Assembly: GCA_021234155.1 (NCBI GenBank)
Contig: JAJEKV010000663.1
Span: 1-64,000, forward strand
Direction: 5' to 3'
DNA length: 64,000 nt
From: Isoetes taiwanensis
Lineage: Eukaryota > Streptophyta > Lycopodiopsida > Isoetales > Isoetaceae
Below the pieces are notes generated by a model. It was not told where the DNA came from, did no database searches, and saw nothing but the letters and a program-made list of their open reading frames with translations. Below, piece by piece: positions 21,955 through 34,403 of this stretch; position 1 is the stretch's first letter; the number at the start of each line of letters is the position of its first letter. The position numbers and the translations under genes were made by a program.

Positions 21955-23867
21955 TAGTAACGGTGCCCAGCGTTGCTGGGCATAAGTTGAGAACCTATAT
22001 GAACCTGTTCAGCTCAAACTCCAGTGTCATAAATTTTCTATAATAGAAAAGATGTGCGTTGTTGGGCTATAAGGTGGTTGTGTCTTAAACATTTATAGGA
22101 TTGAACTTGAATTGCTATGTCATTGTTATATTGTAGAATTTGGTTCCATCAACTTCTTGGCTATCGATAATTTTAAATGTCTTTACATTGTGAAATCCAT
22201 TGTCTATACTTGAATACATCCAATGGTGATTTTAAATGTCTTTATGTTGTGGAATCCATTGTGTATACTTGAGTACATCCAATGCACCATGTTGGCAGTT
22301 AGATACTTGAAGTAATTCAAAGTAATCCAAGCCTCAATAGAAAACCAATGCACCACATGGCAATTATTGAGGTGATTCAAGTCTAAATAGAAAACTAAGT
22401 CTAAATGGCCATCACTTTCTTATCAAACTACCTATTGTCAATAACACCTTGCAAATAATTTAGGTCCTTTCTTGCACTTCATTGCAAAGAATACAAACTG
22501 ATGTCTTATTGATGAAGAAAATCTAACACAAATTTAGTAGACATTGTCGGGCAACATCTTGCAAATATAGATAGATCAGTTTCTTTCTGCACTAAGTATA
22601 CACAATACATGTATATTCTTGTATACATGTATATTCTTGTATAGAAATCTATGTAAGCAAGTACAACATGCAGTTTAGATACATGCAAAGCGATTGACCA
22701 TCCTTCCAAGTCTGCATGCCAAAGACATGCTTAATTATCCAAATGTCATGATATTCATATCCCTCGGGTAATAGCCATGATAGTCATGTCACCGTGATAG
22801 AGAACCTTATTGAGCAAAGACTTTTCATTTCATCATGCTTTCCAAGTTGAAAACCTGCAGAAGAATAGTTCACGTCCTTTAACAGGGTATTTCCGTAGTT
22901 CATGTCCTACAGAAAATGATAAAAGTCTAGAGGATACAAAGACAGAACTCAATATTTGCTTAACTTCTAGGTACACGGAATGAAAAGTTGCATCCAAATA
23001 GAAAGGGAATCTTCTTCCCAAAAATCTAAAACATAGGTCGATTCTTTAACTTGCTTGGAGCTTTGTTTGCTTGTCGCGAGGTCAAGTTAATGGGCGCTTC
23101 CAAAGATGAAATATGGAAGAACCTACAAAAGAAGCCTGCAAAGGGTAAAAACTTGCATCATTTTTCAAGATATCCACAATAAAGGTCGTCCAACATGATT
23201 TCTTAAACCGCTTGCTCGCTTGCTTAAACAGAAGGCTACGAAATATTTGCATGTTTCACTTGATAATTTTTACTGAATCTAGAGTTTGCTCTGGGTGCAG
23301 ATCTATAGTTGCAAGATGATAATGTGCTAAAGCAATCTTGTAGATTGCTAGAAAGGCTTGCGAGCATTGGATAAGATTTCATTAGGGCAATGGGACCAAA
23401 TTTGAAAAGCCATGGACCATTTGATCTGCATAAATAAGACAAACCACTTGAGTTGCAGTGGATTGATAGTGAATGCACGCTGCAAATGCCTAAAGGAGCA
23501 TATGCATGTGTATCTGCATATAGTACTTTTGCAGCAGACCATGAACTTTTGCTAAGCTTGCTAGCAACTACATGAAATTATGCTGCATTGAATACTAACA
23601 ATTAGCAGATTGTATATGCTTCAGCAAAAGCCATGAAAATACCAACAATGCTAAGAGTTAACAGATAAAATACCACTGAGCATAGACATGTCCTTGATTG
23701 TATATTTGCAGGGAGGAACAACAGTTCTTGATTAACATTCCAAAGTCTCAGTATTCCTGCAAATAAATCAGGATGATATTATGTGCACAAACATGGCATT
23801 CCGCATCACTGAAATACAAACCCAAGTAAACAATAACAACAAAAAGTAAAGCCATAAAAGCTAACCT

Positions 23868-24140
23868 TCAATTGAGGGAATGCATAAATTCAACAATCAT
23901 CACGCTAGCAGCAAAAAGTTGGTCCCATCTGAGGCAAGACATCAATGATAATGCAAGTAACATAAGCTGGCAGACCATATCTTCTGTCTTAAACCTGAAA
24001 AAAGTAATACACAATTTCCACAGATACTCAACAAATGTTAGAATATACTGCACTCTAACATGGAATTGAGGATTAGACTTGGTGAATAATGCTTCCTTCT
24101 TTACTGCCTGCAAAAGCAAAAGCAAAAAGATTACACTCAC
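23868..24140 (-). pseudogene. captured exon-like fragment in Helitron 1
   Basis: On the minus strand a polypyrimidine-AG (TTGCTTTTGCAG) precedes AVKKEALFTKSNPQFHV, then a short putative intron ending CTTTTTTCAG, then FKTEDMVCQLMLLALSLMSC and WDQLFAASVMIVEFMHSLN. Preserved splice-like borders suggest a transduced piece of a multi-exon host gene, a common habit of plant Helitrons. The family is not recognised. Confidence 0.35.
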
Positions 24141-24935
24141 GACAGTCCTACATTCAATTTTTAAACGACCAGCAACTTTAGCTTACTGAATGATTTCATT
24201 CACCTATTATATCAAACTCCAAATCTATCTAGCATGTTGCCATACCTATTGAAACATTACATAAGGATCTCTTTTTCAAATATCATAATCAAAGCTCAAC
24301 TCTTTTTTACCTTAATACATACAAAGTATAGAAATGCATATTTTGCTCCATTGTTAAAAAAAACTATATTCCAAGAACCTGAATTTTATTGCCCTTGCCA
24401 TCCCTAGATCGAATCTTCAGTCCTTGATCTTTTAATCCATCTCAAGACTTGACTTTGGATCACTGAAGCCTCTACCATAGATTCGAAATGCATCCAGCAT
24501 TTGTTATTATCCAGCTTGCCCAAAAATTAATGCCAAAAATGCCTGAGAAGGGTTTCAAATCCGCACAATCAGCACGGCTTTCCACGTCAATTAGCCTTAG
24601 ACGCCTTCAAACTTACGCAATGCAGATCACGCCATGCCAAGTCCACCCATCTAGATTTGTATTTAATCATATATGCCCTGCAAGAGATAACCAATCATAA
24701 ATATGTAAAGCTAGGATACACGACAAATGATTTGGTTCCAAAATTTACCACACTTCAACACTACTGTGTAGCAGAGAGCAAACGCAAATCTTGTCACTTG
24801 CTGTTTCATGAGCGTGCTTCTGAAGGCCTGTTCCTCCCAACCAATGATGTGAAACTTGCAGCCCCATGATACCCACCAAATATGTTGGAATTTGCTTTCG
24901 TGAGATATGCAAAATTTGCAATGGGTGCTAACGGA

Positions 24936-25621
24936 TCAATTCATTCCCCTTTCAATAACAAAGCTTGAAAATCTAGTCTGTAGGTCAAGACGAGCTTTTT
25001 TGTCTCTCCGGACAAATGCTAATAAGCCATCGCTATCGACAAACAGATCCCCAGGTTTTATGCTCGGATATCTAAAACCGTAACCATTTGCTATGCCTTC
25101 TTCTCCCTGATAAGAATGAACAATGTCAACATTACTCTGGAATATTGATGGGAAGGATTCACTCCAGGGCTCATTTATTTTTGCAGCAAACATTGCGAGA
25201 ACCATTGGGGTGCAAAGACATAATGGGTACCTTCCAAGTATTTTTGTAGCAATTAGCTCATCCACATCATATGAAAGAAGGAAAAAGAAGAGAGGCTTCC
25301 GTGTTTATCTTCAGTTTGGTTTTCCTGGAGGCCATCCAAATGTGCCCCCCACGCCCCGCAAGTTCTCTCCCTTCCACGGGTTTTACGTTTCGGCATTTTG
25401 TATAATGCAAATCGGTTCTCATTGATTATAGGCCATGAGCTATATAGGGACAATTTTGAGGATGTCGCTTGTAACCTTAATCTTATAGCAGTACCTTGTT
25501 TTAGAAACTCTTGAAGATGCAGTTTCTTATTCTCTGCAGCACCTTGCAGACATGATCTTTTAGATTCCTGTTGATCTTGCCATTTTGCATCCACCGAAGC
25601 TCTATTGTAATCCTCACACAC
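24936..25621 (-). pseudogene. captured gene fragment in Helitron 1
   Basis: Minus-strand frame 25621-25253 contains KWQDQQESKRSCLQGAAENK and SSWPIINENRFALYKMPKRK. Frame 25265-24936 contains MDELIATKILGRYPLCLCTP and YGFRYPSIKPGDLFVDSDGL. They are adjacent and offset by a frame, probably one gene with a frameshift or lost splice. The composition is that of an ordinary conserved plant protein, but I cannot name it. Confidence 0.4.
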
Positions 25622-26100
25622 GATGCCACTGTAATCATGACAATATCAGCAGGGGGTTTGAACCTCATTTCGGTAACAAATCGGACTTGGCACGACCAAG
25701 AACGTAATCGAATTTACCCTGAGAGAAATAACATGATTCGGCCAAGCCCAACAGCGGTTCACGACAAACAATTTTAGGCAGAGAATGGCTATGGCGGGCG
25801 GGTGCATGTAATCATATCTGCTCTATTCATATCTCTAACATGTCAACCGGTATGGCAGAGAACTCCAAAAGCTATAGGAATCGATATTACCCTAAGAGAA
25901 ATAACATGATTCGGCCAAGCCCCACAGTGGTTCACGACAAACAATCCAGCATCAATCTGGTCAACGGTGCCGGAAACAATTTTGCAGCACAGGAGGAGCA
26001 AGATCCAAACCATTAAATCTCAACCCTAAATCTCAGCCTTTGGATTTAGGGCTGGGTCCAACACTTACTGAATAACATTATAATATAAGATATATATATA

Positions 26101-28464
26101 TATAAATTCGCAATATTTTAATCTATTGTAGTCTGCTGTATTCTAGTTTACTTCAGAATGCTGGGCATAGCATAATAAGTTGGACACATCATGAGGACTT
26201 ATAATCCATGGACCAGTTTAATCCATGGCATAGGGCAGATAACATTAGGTTTAAGGTTTTTTTTGGCTGGAGCATTATCCACCCTGGAACATGGTTAATT
26301 TGAAGGGGCATTAATTGCCTTTATCCTTGCATGTCCAAGTGAGCATCTAATAGTGCTACAAAAAAGGTTGAATACACTTGCCCTAATTTGGGTATATCCC
26401 AACCCCTATGGTATGAATTATGGAATGAAATGATAAGGGGTGAAGGATAAATATTGATGAGCATTTTCTACCCCCTAGTAGTTAAATTAAGGATGGATTA
26501 AATTAGGATTATGATTACAGGCCAATGGTTGGTGGGAATACGAATATGAAGTTGTTGCATGGGTCAGGAATTGGGGGTGATAGGGGCAAACATCCCAAGG
26601 TATAAAATGACTATGGGTATTATGGCGTTTATATGGGCACTTGGTAACTTATGCTTTCGAAAAATATGTTACACCTAATTAACTAATATTTTTCAATGGT
26701 AGTTACACCAACGGTTTTGTTGGCTAACCCTAATTTGAAAGGCAACCCTAACGATGGGGTGTCGTCTCACGACGACCTTGGGCTGATAGGTGTTTGACGG
26801 ATCCCTAACGAACCATGGATGACCTTTTTCGAGTTTGTTACATGCAAAATATCGACATCTCGGATTGATCAAGACAGGTAACCAGCTGTTATGTTCCCTT
26901 TTCTTAATCTTCTTGTTATATTTGCTTAAGACAGACTGGTTTTTGGTTTTCTCGTAATCTGGTTTAGCCTCCATGCTATATAATATGATCGATCCCTCTA
27001 CCATGAACACCTAATTTTGGCATGAGTAAGGGCTGGCCGACCTGAGGGTGTGTGCAATAAAGGGCAGACCAGATCTAAACTCATTGAATTCCTTAGAAGG
27101 AATGGCTTAGAGCATAGTAGCCCGCAGCCTACTAAAGCTCAACTGTTAGAGATGTGCAGAGCCCATGGATTAGATCCAAATAGGGACAAGAGTGATTCTG
27201 GAATTATAAAATTCCTCCCTAGTCTGAATGCATGTGGGAATATCTCTAGATCCGTAATACAAACAAGCGGCAATGTGGAGATTGTTGCTGACTCGAAATT
27301 GATGAAATTGAGGAAGATTCGGATGATGGAGTGCAACCAAATCAGGTTCCTACAATTGAATTGTCTAATACTGGTTTCCTAACCATTTTATGTAATACTC
27401 ACTGTTATGATAGAATGATTCTTAGTGGCATTAGTATTGCATGTCACAATAATTGTAGACATAATGGGCTAGCATGCTAGTAGATTACTCTGATTCTCGC
27501 ATGAATTGCTTATTCGAATTAAGATGTAATGTTATAATCCATAGGTTGATAACATCTGGTTAAGGTATATTTATGTTAAATTGTGGGTAAAGGGCAGAAA
27601 TGCCAAGAGAGTTCATTGCTTACCTGTTAGCAGTAGGATTTTTTACCCTCTTAAGGCTAATTAGTTCTATTTCTCGCAGTAACCGAGCTCTCTTCTCCCG
27701 CATCCGGGTTACGTTTTTGCATGGAAGCATGAATGATTGAAGAATGTTTTTATGTACTACTGTATTTTTATTGTATACAAAGTTTATGGTAAGTTTTTGA
27801 TCCCTTCAAGTTTAATTATTCAATGGAGTAACTGTATGGTAAACTCTTAATCCTTTTGTGTATTGATATTTTGAAAATTATTTATGGCTGTTTTTTACTG
27901 CTTGATAAAACATGTTTGGAGCACCTTGAAGTAATTTATGGTAATATAATTATGGATCTCGACCTTTGATTTGCATTTTTCTTATTCGTTTCCATACTTG
28001 CATACTTTTTGGTTCATCCGGTGGTTTTAAATTTGCATGGTGTTTTCCTGGTTAATTTTATGATTTTGGGTATGGCCCTTCTTTTTAGATCATGCTGGGA
28101 TTTGACACATCTACAGTTCTCTTCAAACAGTCTATTCTAAATTGTTGTACAAGTTATTTTACAAGTTATTTAGCAATTTGATGGTACAGCATATTGCTTG
28201 TTGGGGATGATTTCCTTTTGCTACATGTATTGGAAAAGGTTAATGTGTATCAAAGTAGTATGGTCAAGGTTAAATAATTGTATTAAATGAGTTGAGCTGG
28301 TCCTTATCTTTAGACTTTTTGTCTATGGTTAAACTATTATATGGTTACATGATCTCTAAGGGCTCCCTCTTTAGGGTCCAATAAATTCAGTAGTCTTATT
28401 TAGTTAGGTTAAGGCTATTTGAATGTCTAGTCAAGTAGAGGCTTGGTTAGGCCAATCTATATAT
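26101..28464 (+). repeat. 5' pseudo-LTR-like arm of element A
   Basis: Near-identical to 34441-36794. Both start TATAAATTCGCAATATTTTA beside an (AT)n tract and end at ATATAT inside the first intron. Differences are almost all at CAG/CTG/CCGG sites, for example AACGG/AACAG near 26711/35047 and TTCTCGCAGTAACC versus TTGCTGCAGGTAACC near 27671/36001. Confidence 0.9.
27024..27345 (+). pseudogene. first exon of element A protein, SAP-like domain
   Basis: Begins ATGAGTAAGGGCTGGCC. One extra G relative to the copy at 35356 shifts the frame after three codons, so this copy is broken as written. Beyond it the frame gives RSKLIEFLRRNGLEHSS and PTKAQLLEMCRAHGLD, the helix-loop-helix pattern of a SAP-type DNA-binding motif (L..L...G......K..LL......G). 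It ends AACCAAATCAG before GTTCCT, a splice donor. The intron reaches TTTGTTCTTTAG at 28576. Confidence 0.55.
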
Positions 28465-28479
28465 CTCCCCACTTTGGAT

Positions 28480-28496
28480 CACTGGTTTTACTGGTG
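28480..28496 (+). other. RNA hairpin beside the repeat-arm boundary, element A
   Basis: CACTGGTTTTACTGGTG folds as RNA with a 6-bp stem using two G-U pairs. It is followed by AAGCCCTTAG. The homologous site in element B (40917-40935) folds perfectly without G-U pairs. Both lie about 15-35 bp past the point where the downstream repeat copy stops. Confidence 0.45.
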
Positions 28497-28576
28497 AAGC
28501 CCTTAGAGATTGATGTAGTCTTTTATTTTGCATTATTCTTATCCTAATGGTTACTAATGTGTATTTTGTTCTTTAG

Positions 28577-29410
28577 GAAGCTAGGGCTCAGAAAAGTAAT
28601 ACTGGTTTCTTCAAACAACAAGATTCCATTCAGACAAATGCACTTGATTCGGTCGAGGGTAGACCAGAATGGCTTCCTGAGCTGGCTAAACTTGGTTACA
28701 TGGGGGCAGGTATCTTAGCCCCTAATAAAGCTGTACAGGCAGTTTTGGCATGTATAAAGTTGGTGGAGGTTCATAATCTGCTAATCTGTAAGGAATGCAA
28801 TTTGAATGAAGGAGAAATTTCAGTAGTTCTTTTTCTTGGGTTTAACAATATCTTTGGGACTTGTGGCAAGTTTCAAGGATGCTGATTACGCTAAGTGTCA
28901 TGAGTTGATTGTTGATGCATATAAGAAATTGCCTGATGCGCATTTGGCTGCTGATAAAAAGGATGTGGTTGATCTTCTGGCCTTCATCAGGGGCTTAACA
29001 GCACTGGAAAAGCAGAACAATCTCAAGTTCACTTATACCCCAAAAGGCAAGGTTAGTACTCCTACTGATAAAGTTAGTGAACAGGATGCATCATTGGATA
29101 ATTGCCTGTTTAGTATTGAGGAAGTGGAAAACAACTGGTGTCCGCAATTATCTTACCGAGGTTTTAATACCTCCATGTAATGAAGAGGATAATATCAAAG
29201 TGTAGTTTGAATCTTATGGATTAAAGGAACTTAATCTTTTTAATTGTGGTGGATTCCCTTTAATGTCAAATAGGAATGTGGAGATACATGCTGAGCAGTT
29301 TCAGCAAACGCTGTGGGCTAGCAAAAATCTCGGTGTGATTGCTCCTATCAGTAAGGAATCCTTTATTATGCTTGCAAGAATAACTAATGAGGAAGTTACT
29401 AAAAGCTGAA
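28577..29410 (+). pseudogene. middle exon(s) of element A protein
   Basis: After the acceptor AG it reads EARAQKSNTGFFKQQDSIQT and WLPELAKLGYMGAG, then NLNEGEISVVLFLGFNN. A frameshift near 28857 leads to CHELIVDAYKKLPDAHLAAD and KDVVDLLAFIRGLTALEKQ. Another near 29180 leads to LKELNLFNCGGFPLMSNRN and VEIHAEQFQQTLWASKNLGV. All these blocks have clear counterparts in element B (39886-40799). They probably form the N-terminal part of the RT polyprotein. The function of this conserved region is unknown. Confidence 0.55.
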
Positions 29411-30371
29411 AGAGATGCTATATCTTTCACTAAAAATATCGAAAGATTAATTTGAATCTACCTTTCCCAATTCAAACTTCGGAGAAAAAAATACTATTGG
29501 GATTGGGCCACGTATATAGGGCAAAAGGGACACATGGCTAAACCGATGAACAGAGAATAGACTTTTATTTGAAACGCATTTGAGGACTTATTGCCCTTTT
29601 TCAAGTGTAATTGTGACAATGTCACCGGATGAAAAATGTCGATAATATCATATGGTTTGACCATATGGTTTGGTTCATGTTTAATAACTGGAGAAGATTT
29701 GGATTTGAAACAAAGTTTGCAGATGAGGTTTGCATATATGTGCGAGATGGTTATCTTCGATCCTATTAAGAAAGTTGTCATTTCTTACATTGGATATCTG
29801 AAAGTAAGGGATCCGTTCTTCAAAATGACTCCACGATTAGCCGAGAATGAAAATTGTAACTTTAAACCGAATTTGGCAACTCTAAGGCGGTTGATATTAT
29901 TGAGAAAACTATCAAGTCCAGGAAGTTTTAATGGATCATCTCCATGATAATAACAACTTTGGATATGCTCCACGCAAGGAAGAGAATTCTAATGCTAATG
30001 CTGTTGTCGGTGGTATCCTCGGACCTCCAAAGATCTTGAGAAATCGGTGGGTACGTAATTGTTAGCCACAAACAAAACAGTAACTCTCTGTGCGCGGGGC
30101 AAAAGTAATATTATGTTTTAAGTATAGTATGGTTTTCATACTATATATATAGTTTCGATGCTTGATTTGTGCATGCATTGCATGTTGTTCGTGCCTTAGT
30201 GCCAATCTATATGGGATCTTTCCCAATTTTTTATATGGGATTTATTCCCCAAATTTTTCTTTTATGGGATTTATTCCCAAATTTTGATACTATATGATAT
30301 TCAATAGAATATTTTATGTTGCTAAAGCATTGGTATTGTTTTAAAATTTAAAAGAAGAGTTCTTTGCAACA
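29410..30371 (+). other. decayed coding stretch and intron of element A
   Basis: 29494-29950 shows no continuous frame. 29930-30050 reads HDNNNFGYAPRKEENSNANA then GGILGPPKILRNRW, followed by GTACGT (donor). The next acceptor is TTCTTTGCAACAG at about 30370, bounding a roughly 320 bp A/T-rich intron containing TGGGATTTATTCCC repeats. Confidence 0.4.
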
Positions 30372-32421
30372 GATTGATGGAAGGATTAAACTACAAGTAT
30401 TAAAGGAAAAAATAGATAAAAAGTATGTGCATCTTACCTATTTTTCCAAAGTTGTGGATAAAATCAACTATACTAGTGCTTTCAAAAGTGTTATTAGTGG
30501 ACATCTTGGTAGTATTGGTTATGATGCATGGGAAAACACAACTTTTCGGGTGGAGATATATTAGTAATCTTAAAGATATGTTCTATAAACCCAAATTGGT
30601 CTTTACTAATGATGCTCGACCAAAATTGTGTATGCTCTATACCAAGGTTGCGAAATTTGTTGATCCAAGAATTGGACATATCCGTTACTAGGATATCAAT
30701 ATTATACATTGCAAGGGCTTGAGAAATTGGTTTGCACTTTTGGGCTAAATTTCATCCCCATTTGTCCTTTTACTATTACAAAGTATATGGATGAAATTGT
30801 GATTACAATTGAACAGTTTTTTTCATGTGCATGATTCTCATTCATGAATTTTGATGAACTTACTATACAGCAATGCAAATTGGATCTGATGAAGGAAATA
30901 AAATGGTTAGCTAAATTATTTGTGGAAAGCAATGCACAGATCAGGAAAAAATTCCTAATTGAGGATGAAAGGGTTATGAAAAATATCGAATGGTTAGTGA
31001 ATAACTTGTATATTTCAGGAGTTGATAAGGCAGCCAACAATCCAGTTTTTATCTGCCCATTGCATATCAGAATGGAAGCTAGTATCAGACTTAATAGTAA
31101 TGATTTTTGCAGCAGTACAATCAGTAAAGATCAACTCATTCTACAGGTCCAAACGGAGATTGCTAATTTATTGGGGGATGGTCACATTGGTAGCTTGGAA
31201 CTCCCATACCTTCTTGGGATTTTTAAAGCACATAAGTTTGAATATAGATGGATAACAAATGCGCATGATACAATTTTTTCAATCACTGCATCTATTGTGG
31301 CAGCTGGTTTGAACCTGATACTTGATATATGGCCTTCTATTTGCTTTGAAAGGTGTAGAAAAGCCAATATTTTCCAAAAAAATAATATTAAAGCTGCATG
31401 GGTAGTTAATTCTATATATGATGTTGCATGTAACATCCCTGCAAAAATCAGTGATGTCTTTGTGGCAGACATTACCAAATGTTATGAAAATATCCCTCTC
31501 TATGGGGAATATGGGATCTGCAATGTGATGGAAAGGGTTAGTTTAATGGCCTGGAGTTTCCAAAGGAAAAGTCATTCTGGATGTGATATCTGGTACCAAA
31601 TTCAAAGTAATGGTAAAATTACCATGGAATGGAAGAACAAAGCCCCTGAAAGTAAAGCATGGAAAAAGCTGGATAAGGAACTCTTCATTGCACTGAACAT
31701 ATGGCTGCTTAATAATTGCTGGCTTCTTATGCATGATGGTATTTTTAAACAGGTTAAAGGTATTCCTATGGGGTTTGCTTCAAGCCCAGGATGGTGCAAC
31801 TTATATTTGGCAGCACTTGAATTGGACTTTATTACTAAGCTTATTGATGAAGGAAGGCTACAGGAAGCTGCTACCTTTAAGTTTACGTTCAGGTATATTG
31901 ATGATCTACTCAGCATTAATAATCCTACTATCAGAGGATTTCTTGGCCTGTTAAATAAGAATTTAGAGCCTAATATATATGACTTGGAGCATTTGGTCAT
32001 CAAAGATGAAACAGTATATTGTAAGAAGGGAGACCGTATTGGTAGGAAAGTTGATTTCCTAAACATGTCTATTGAAATTATGGCACATCATACTGGCCTA
32101 TATAATACTATGAAGTTTGATAAAAGAAATAATCTACCTTTTAAGGTATCAAGATTCATACATGCTACCAGTTGCAGGCCATATATCAATGCTTGCAATA
32201 TAATTATATCACAAATACAGCCATTGCTTTATGTGCACAGCAATCCAATTCGGGCTGCTGCTGATGTGTTGGAACTTATGAATTGCTTCATCAACAATGG
32301 CTTCAGAAAAGATGATGTATGGTTTAAAGTTATCAAAGTTCTAAAACACGAGCATTTCCCAGGACTCAGATATGATATTGCCACTGTTATGTTTGAGCTT
32401 TACAAATCCAAATCAGCATGA
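30372..32421 (+). CDS. Penelope-like reverse transcriptase (intact frame 30844-32421)
   Basis: The intact part is 525 aa from ATG 30844 to TGA. Visible RT landmarks: FKAHKFEYRWITNA (127-140, like the PLE 'KiHK...RpI' segment), palm motif A VADITKCYENIPL (207-219, catalytic D209), motif B GIPMGFASSPGWCNLYL (306-322), motif C FRYIDDLL (349-356, catalytic DD), motif D/E RKVDFLNMSIEI (401-412), and a thumb with SRFIHATSCRPYINACNIII. 'D-x-x-x-x-Y-x-N-I-P' and 'DFLxxxI' favour Penelope-like RT over LINE or LTR RT. The same frame extends upstream through a TGA at 30832 into LNFIPICPFTITKYMDEIV, so ATG 30844 is probably not the true protein start. Further upstream (30372-30690) the coding continues with frameshifts. 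It would make cDNA from element RNA in the nucleus. No endonuclease domain is attached. Confidence 0.75.
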
Positions 32422-33131
32422 GGGTTAGGTCTGCTTATTATGGACTTGTCTGGATACTAAGGATCAGGATAATTGGTCTGCTTATTGGGAACGGAATACA
32501 TAGATATCATATACATCTTCCGATAATATAAGAAAGTTTTTGCCAAAGATTTTGTAATAGGCTGAGTTACGGGATTTTATTAACAAATGATACTAATTAG
32601 ATATAAGAAATATGGTACAATTTAGATTCTTTGGATATATATAGGGGCAGTAGTAAGATCATATCACAGCTACAATTTAGTTCTTTGGTTCATAGTGGCC
32701 TTATTTTGACTAGTAAGGGTTCATTGAACCTCATTTATATTTTGTTTTAGCCAATGGCTTGCATGGAAATAATTTGAATATAAAACACTTAGGAAGATTC
32801 TATAAGGCAGTAATAGAGGTTATTGAAATGGTTTATTGGTTTTAATTTACTTGGCAATGGAATACCTAGCATGTAATTTGTTTGGATAAGGCATTCCTTT
32901 TGATTCTGTTTTGATTGTTTTAACAAATGTATGGAGAATAATAAGAAGGATCCTGTAGGAGGTATTCCTCTGACAACCAGATTAAATATTAAGATATAGA
33001 GGCAAACAAAAAGCATTGATAATATAGTTATACAGTGGCTAAAAAACAAACAAAAGATTAAGCCAATTGTGAAAAATAATTGGCTCATGGACAATATCTT
33101 AACATAAGATGTCTTTTTTGGGAAAATAAAG
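32422..33131. other. 3' non-coding part of element A
   Basis: A/T-rich sequence between the RT stop and the antisense B3-like gene, with no credible gene on either strand. Confidence 0.5.
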
Positions 33132-33767
33132 CTAAGACTTGGTCTTCCGAACGCGGTGTAATGCAGCACCTTTCAGGATCTTCATATCCCACTCTAGTAT
33201 GTTTCCATTATAAGTAAATTCAAGAACATCTCCAAGGGTTAAACCAAACAATTTCTTAAAACTGTTCCAACCCCCTCCTAGGCAGCTTCTGCTACTTTTG
33301 GCCACCAGGGAACTTTTTCGGTTTCCTGGTCCAGTAATCACAACTGTATATCCCCTTGGTGGACTGCGATGCTTGTTTTCATTCTCTAGTACCTAATTAT
33401 AATAATAATAATAAAAAAATCTCTGCTGAGAACCTTAACACAATACATGGAATCTAAATAGAAATATACCAGGCCTCGGTTGATATTGGCTCTGAGTAGT
33501 GTGACACGAAATGGTTTATGAGACGGTGGTTCATCTTCGTCAGAAGTGTCATCATCGGATGTATCTAGTTCGCTACAATTGACCGTTCGGTAGCACCATC
33601 TTTCGTTTTTTGAAACCACGCTGATTCTTAGTAAACTTTGCCGGGTTGGAACTTCCAAGTTGCCAGTTACCAATAGGTTTCACGCGATAGTTTCCATCGC
33701 AGATCTGGGCAGTTAAGCGAGTCCCATTGTTGGACAAACTACATAAAAGCGCAGTCCCTTCTACCAT
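33132..33767 (-). CDS. B3-like DNA-binding protein, two exons
   Basis: Minus strand. It starts at ATG 33767 (MVEGTALLCSLSNNGTRLTA). A likely frameshift near 33600 links KKRKMVLPNGQ to the acidic linker SELDTSDDDTSDEDEPP. Donor GT is at 33469 and acceptor AG at 33393, a 77-bp intron that keeps phase (RGL joined to VLENENK). The spliced product ends with HKPFRVTLLRANINRGL, RGYTVVITGP, GGGWNSFKKLFGLTLGDVLE and ILEWDMKIL. This matches the B3 fold pattern: strand pair, then 'GW..F.....L..GD.l.F', then a final strand. B3 domains are plant transcription-factor domains. It lies antisense inside element A, so it may be host sequence acquired by the element or a host gene overrun by it. Confidence 0.5.
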
Positions 33768-33781
33768 GTTGTTTCCTTTTT

Positions 33782-34039
33782 TTAAATGATTCCAAATTCC
33801 CCGGTGAAGAAAGTTCGGCCACCCACAGTGGCTATATAAATGGAATACTCCTTCTGATTTGGTCCTATGCCAACAATGTATTGATCTCGGGCGAGCAATA
33901 CTCCATCAGCTTCCTGTAAAATCTCGACTAAGGTTAGGACTTTTATCTCTGTGTTAAGGATATAGTCATGAAACAAGTTATCAGGTATGCTCACCAGCAA
34001 ATGACCGAACTTGACATCTACTAAAAACACTGTCGCCAT
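33782..34039 (-). CDS. hypothetical protein upstream of the B3-like gene
   Basis: An 85-residue minus-strand frame from ATG 34039: MATVFLVDVKFGHLLVSIPD and DQYIVGIGPNQKEYSIYIAT are its clearest parts. It stops in a run of A residues 15 bp before the next ATG, so it may be the N-terminal part of the same protein, split by a homopolymer error. Family not recognised; it lacks a GIY-YIG signature. Confidence 0.35.
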   Translation of the reverse strand: MATVFLVDVKFGHLLVSIPDNLFHDYILNTEIKVLTLVEILQEADGVLLARDQYIVGIGPNQKEYSIYIATVGGRTFFTGEFGII

Positions 34040-34330
34040 AGCCGAAAATAGGAAGGGAATATGGGCTTGGAAGGTAAATGGGCCCGGCCGGTAGGAAATA
34101 GCTTATGGAAGGAAGCCACACAGAGTAAGATTTATTAAGATTTAATGAAATAATAAAATATCTACTCTAATTACTGCTTGTGTAAGGTCTATTTGTAAGG
34201 CCTAGGATAGTACCATCATTGATAATAATTAATTTTGGGTATTATCTTATTTATTATTACTGGCTTTATTTTCTTTAAACTCCACCAATGGCTAGGACAT
34301 TTTTTAACCTTTAGTTGGCAGGAGGGTCCC

Positions 34331-34403
34331 TTTGTTAGCAAAGGGATCCTCCAATCCCTTTTGTTAACATTCGGGACCTTGTCTGCCTTCCGGTAGGAGG
34401 TAG

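Noticed and set aside
25571-25930. Tandem words AGAAATAACATGATTCGGCC at 25725 and 25898
   Set aside because: A two-copy local duplication within Helitron 1; real, but with no sign of function.
31182-32066. Minus-strand frames of 98 and 154 codons opposite the RT
   Set aside because: Shadows of the RT frame, which has the catalytic motifs.
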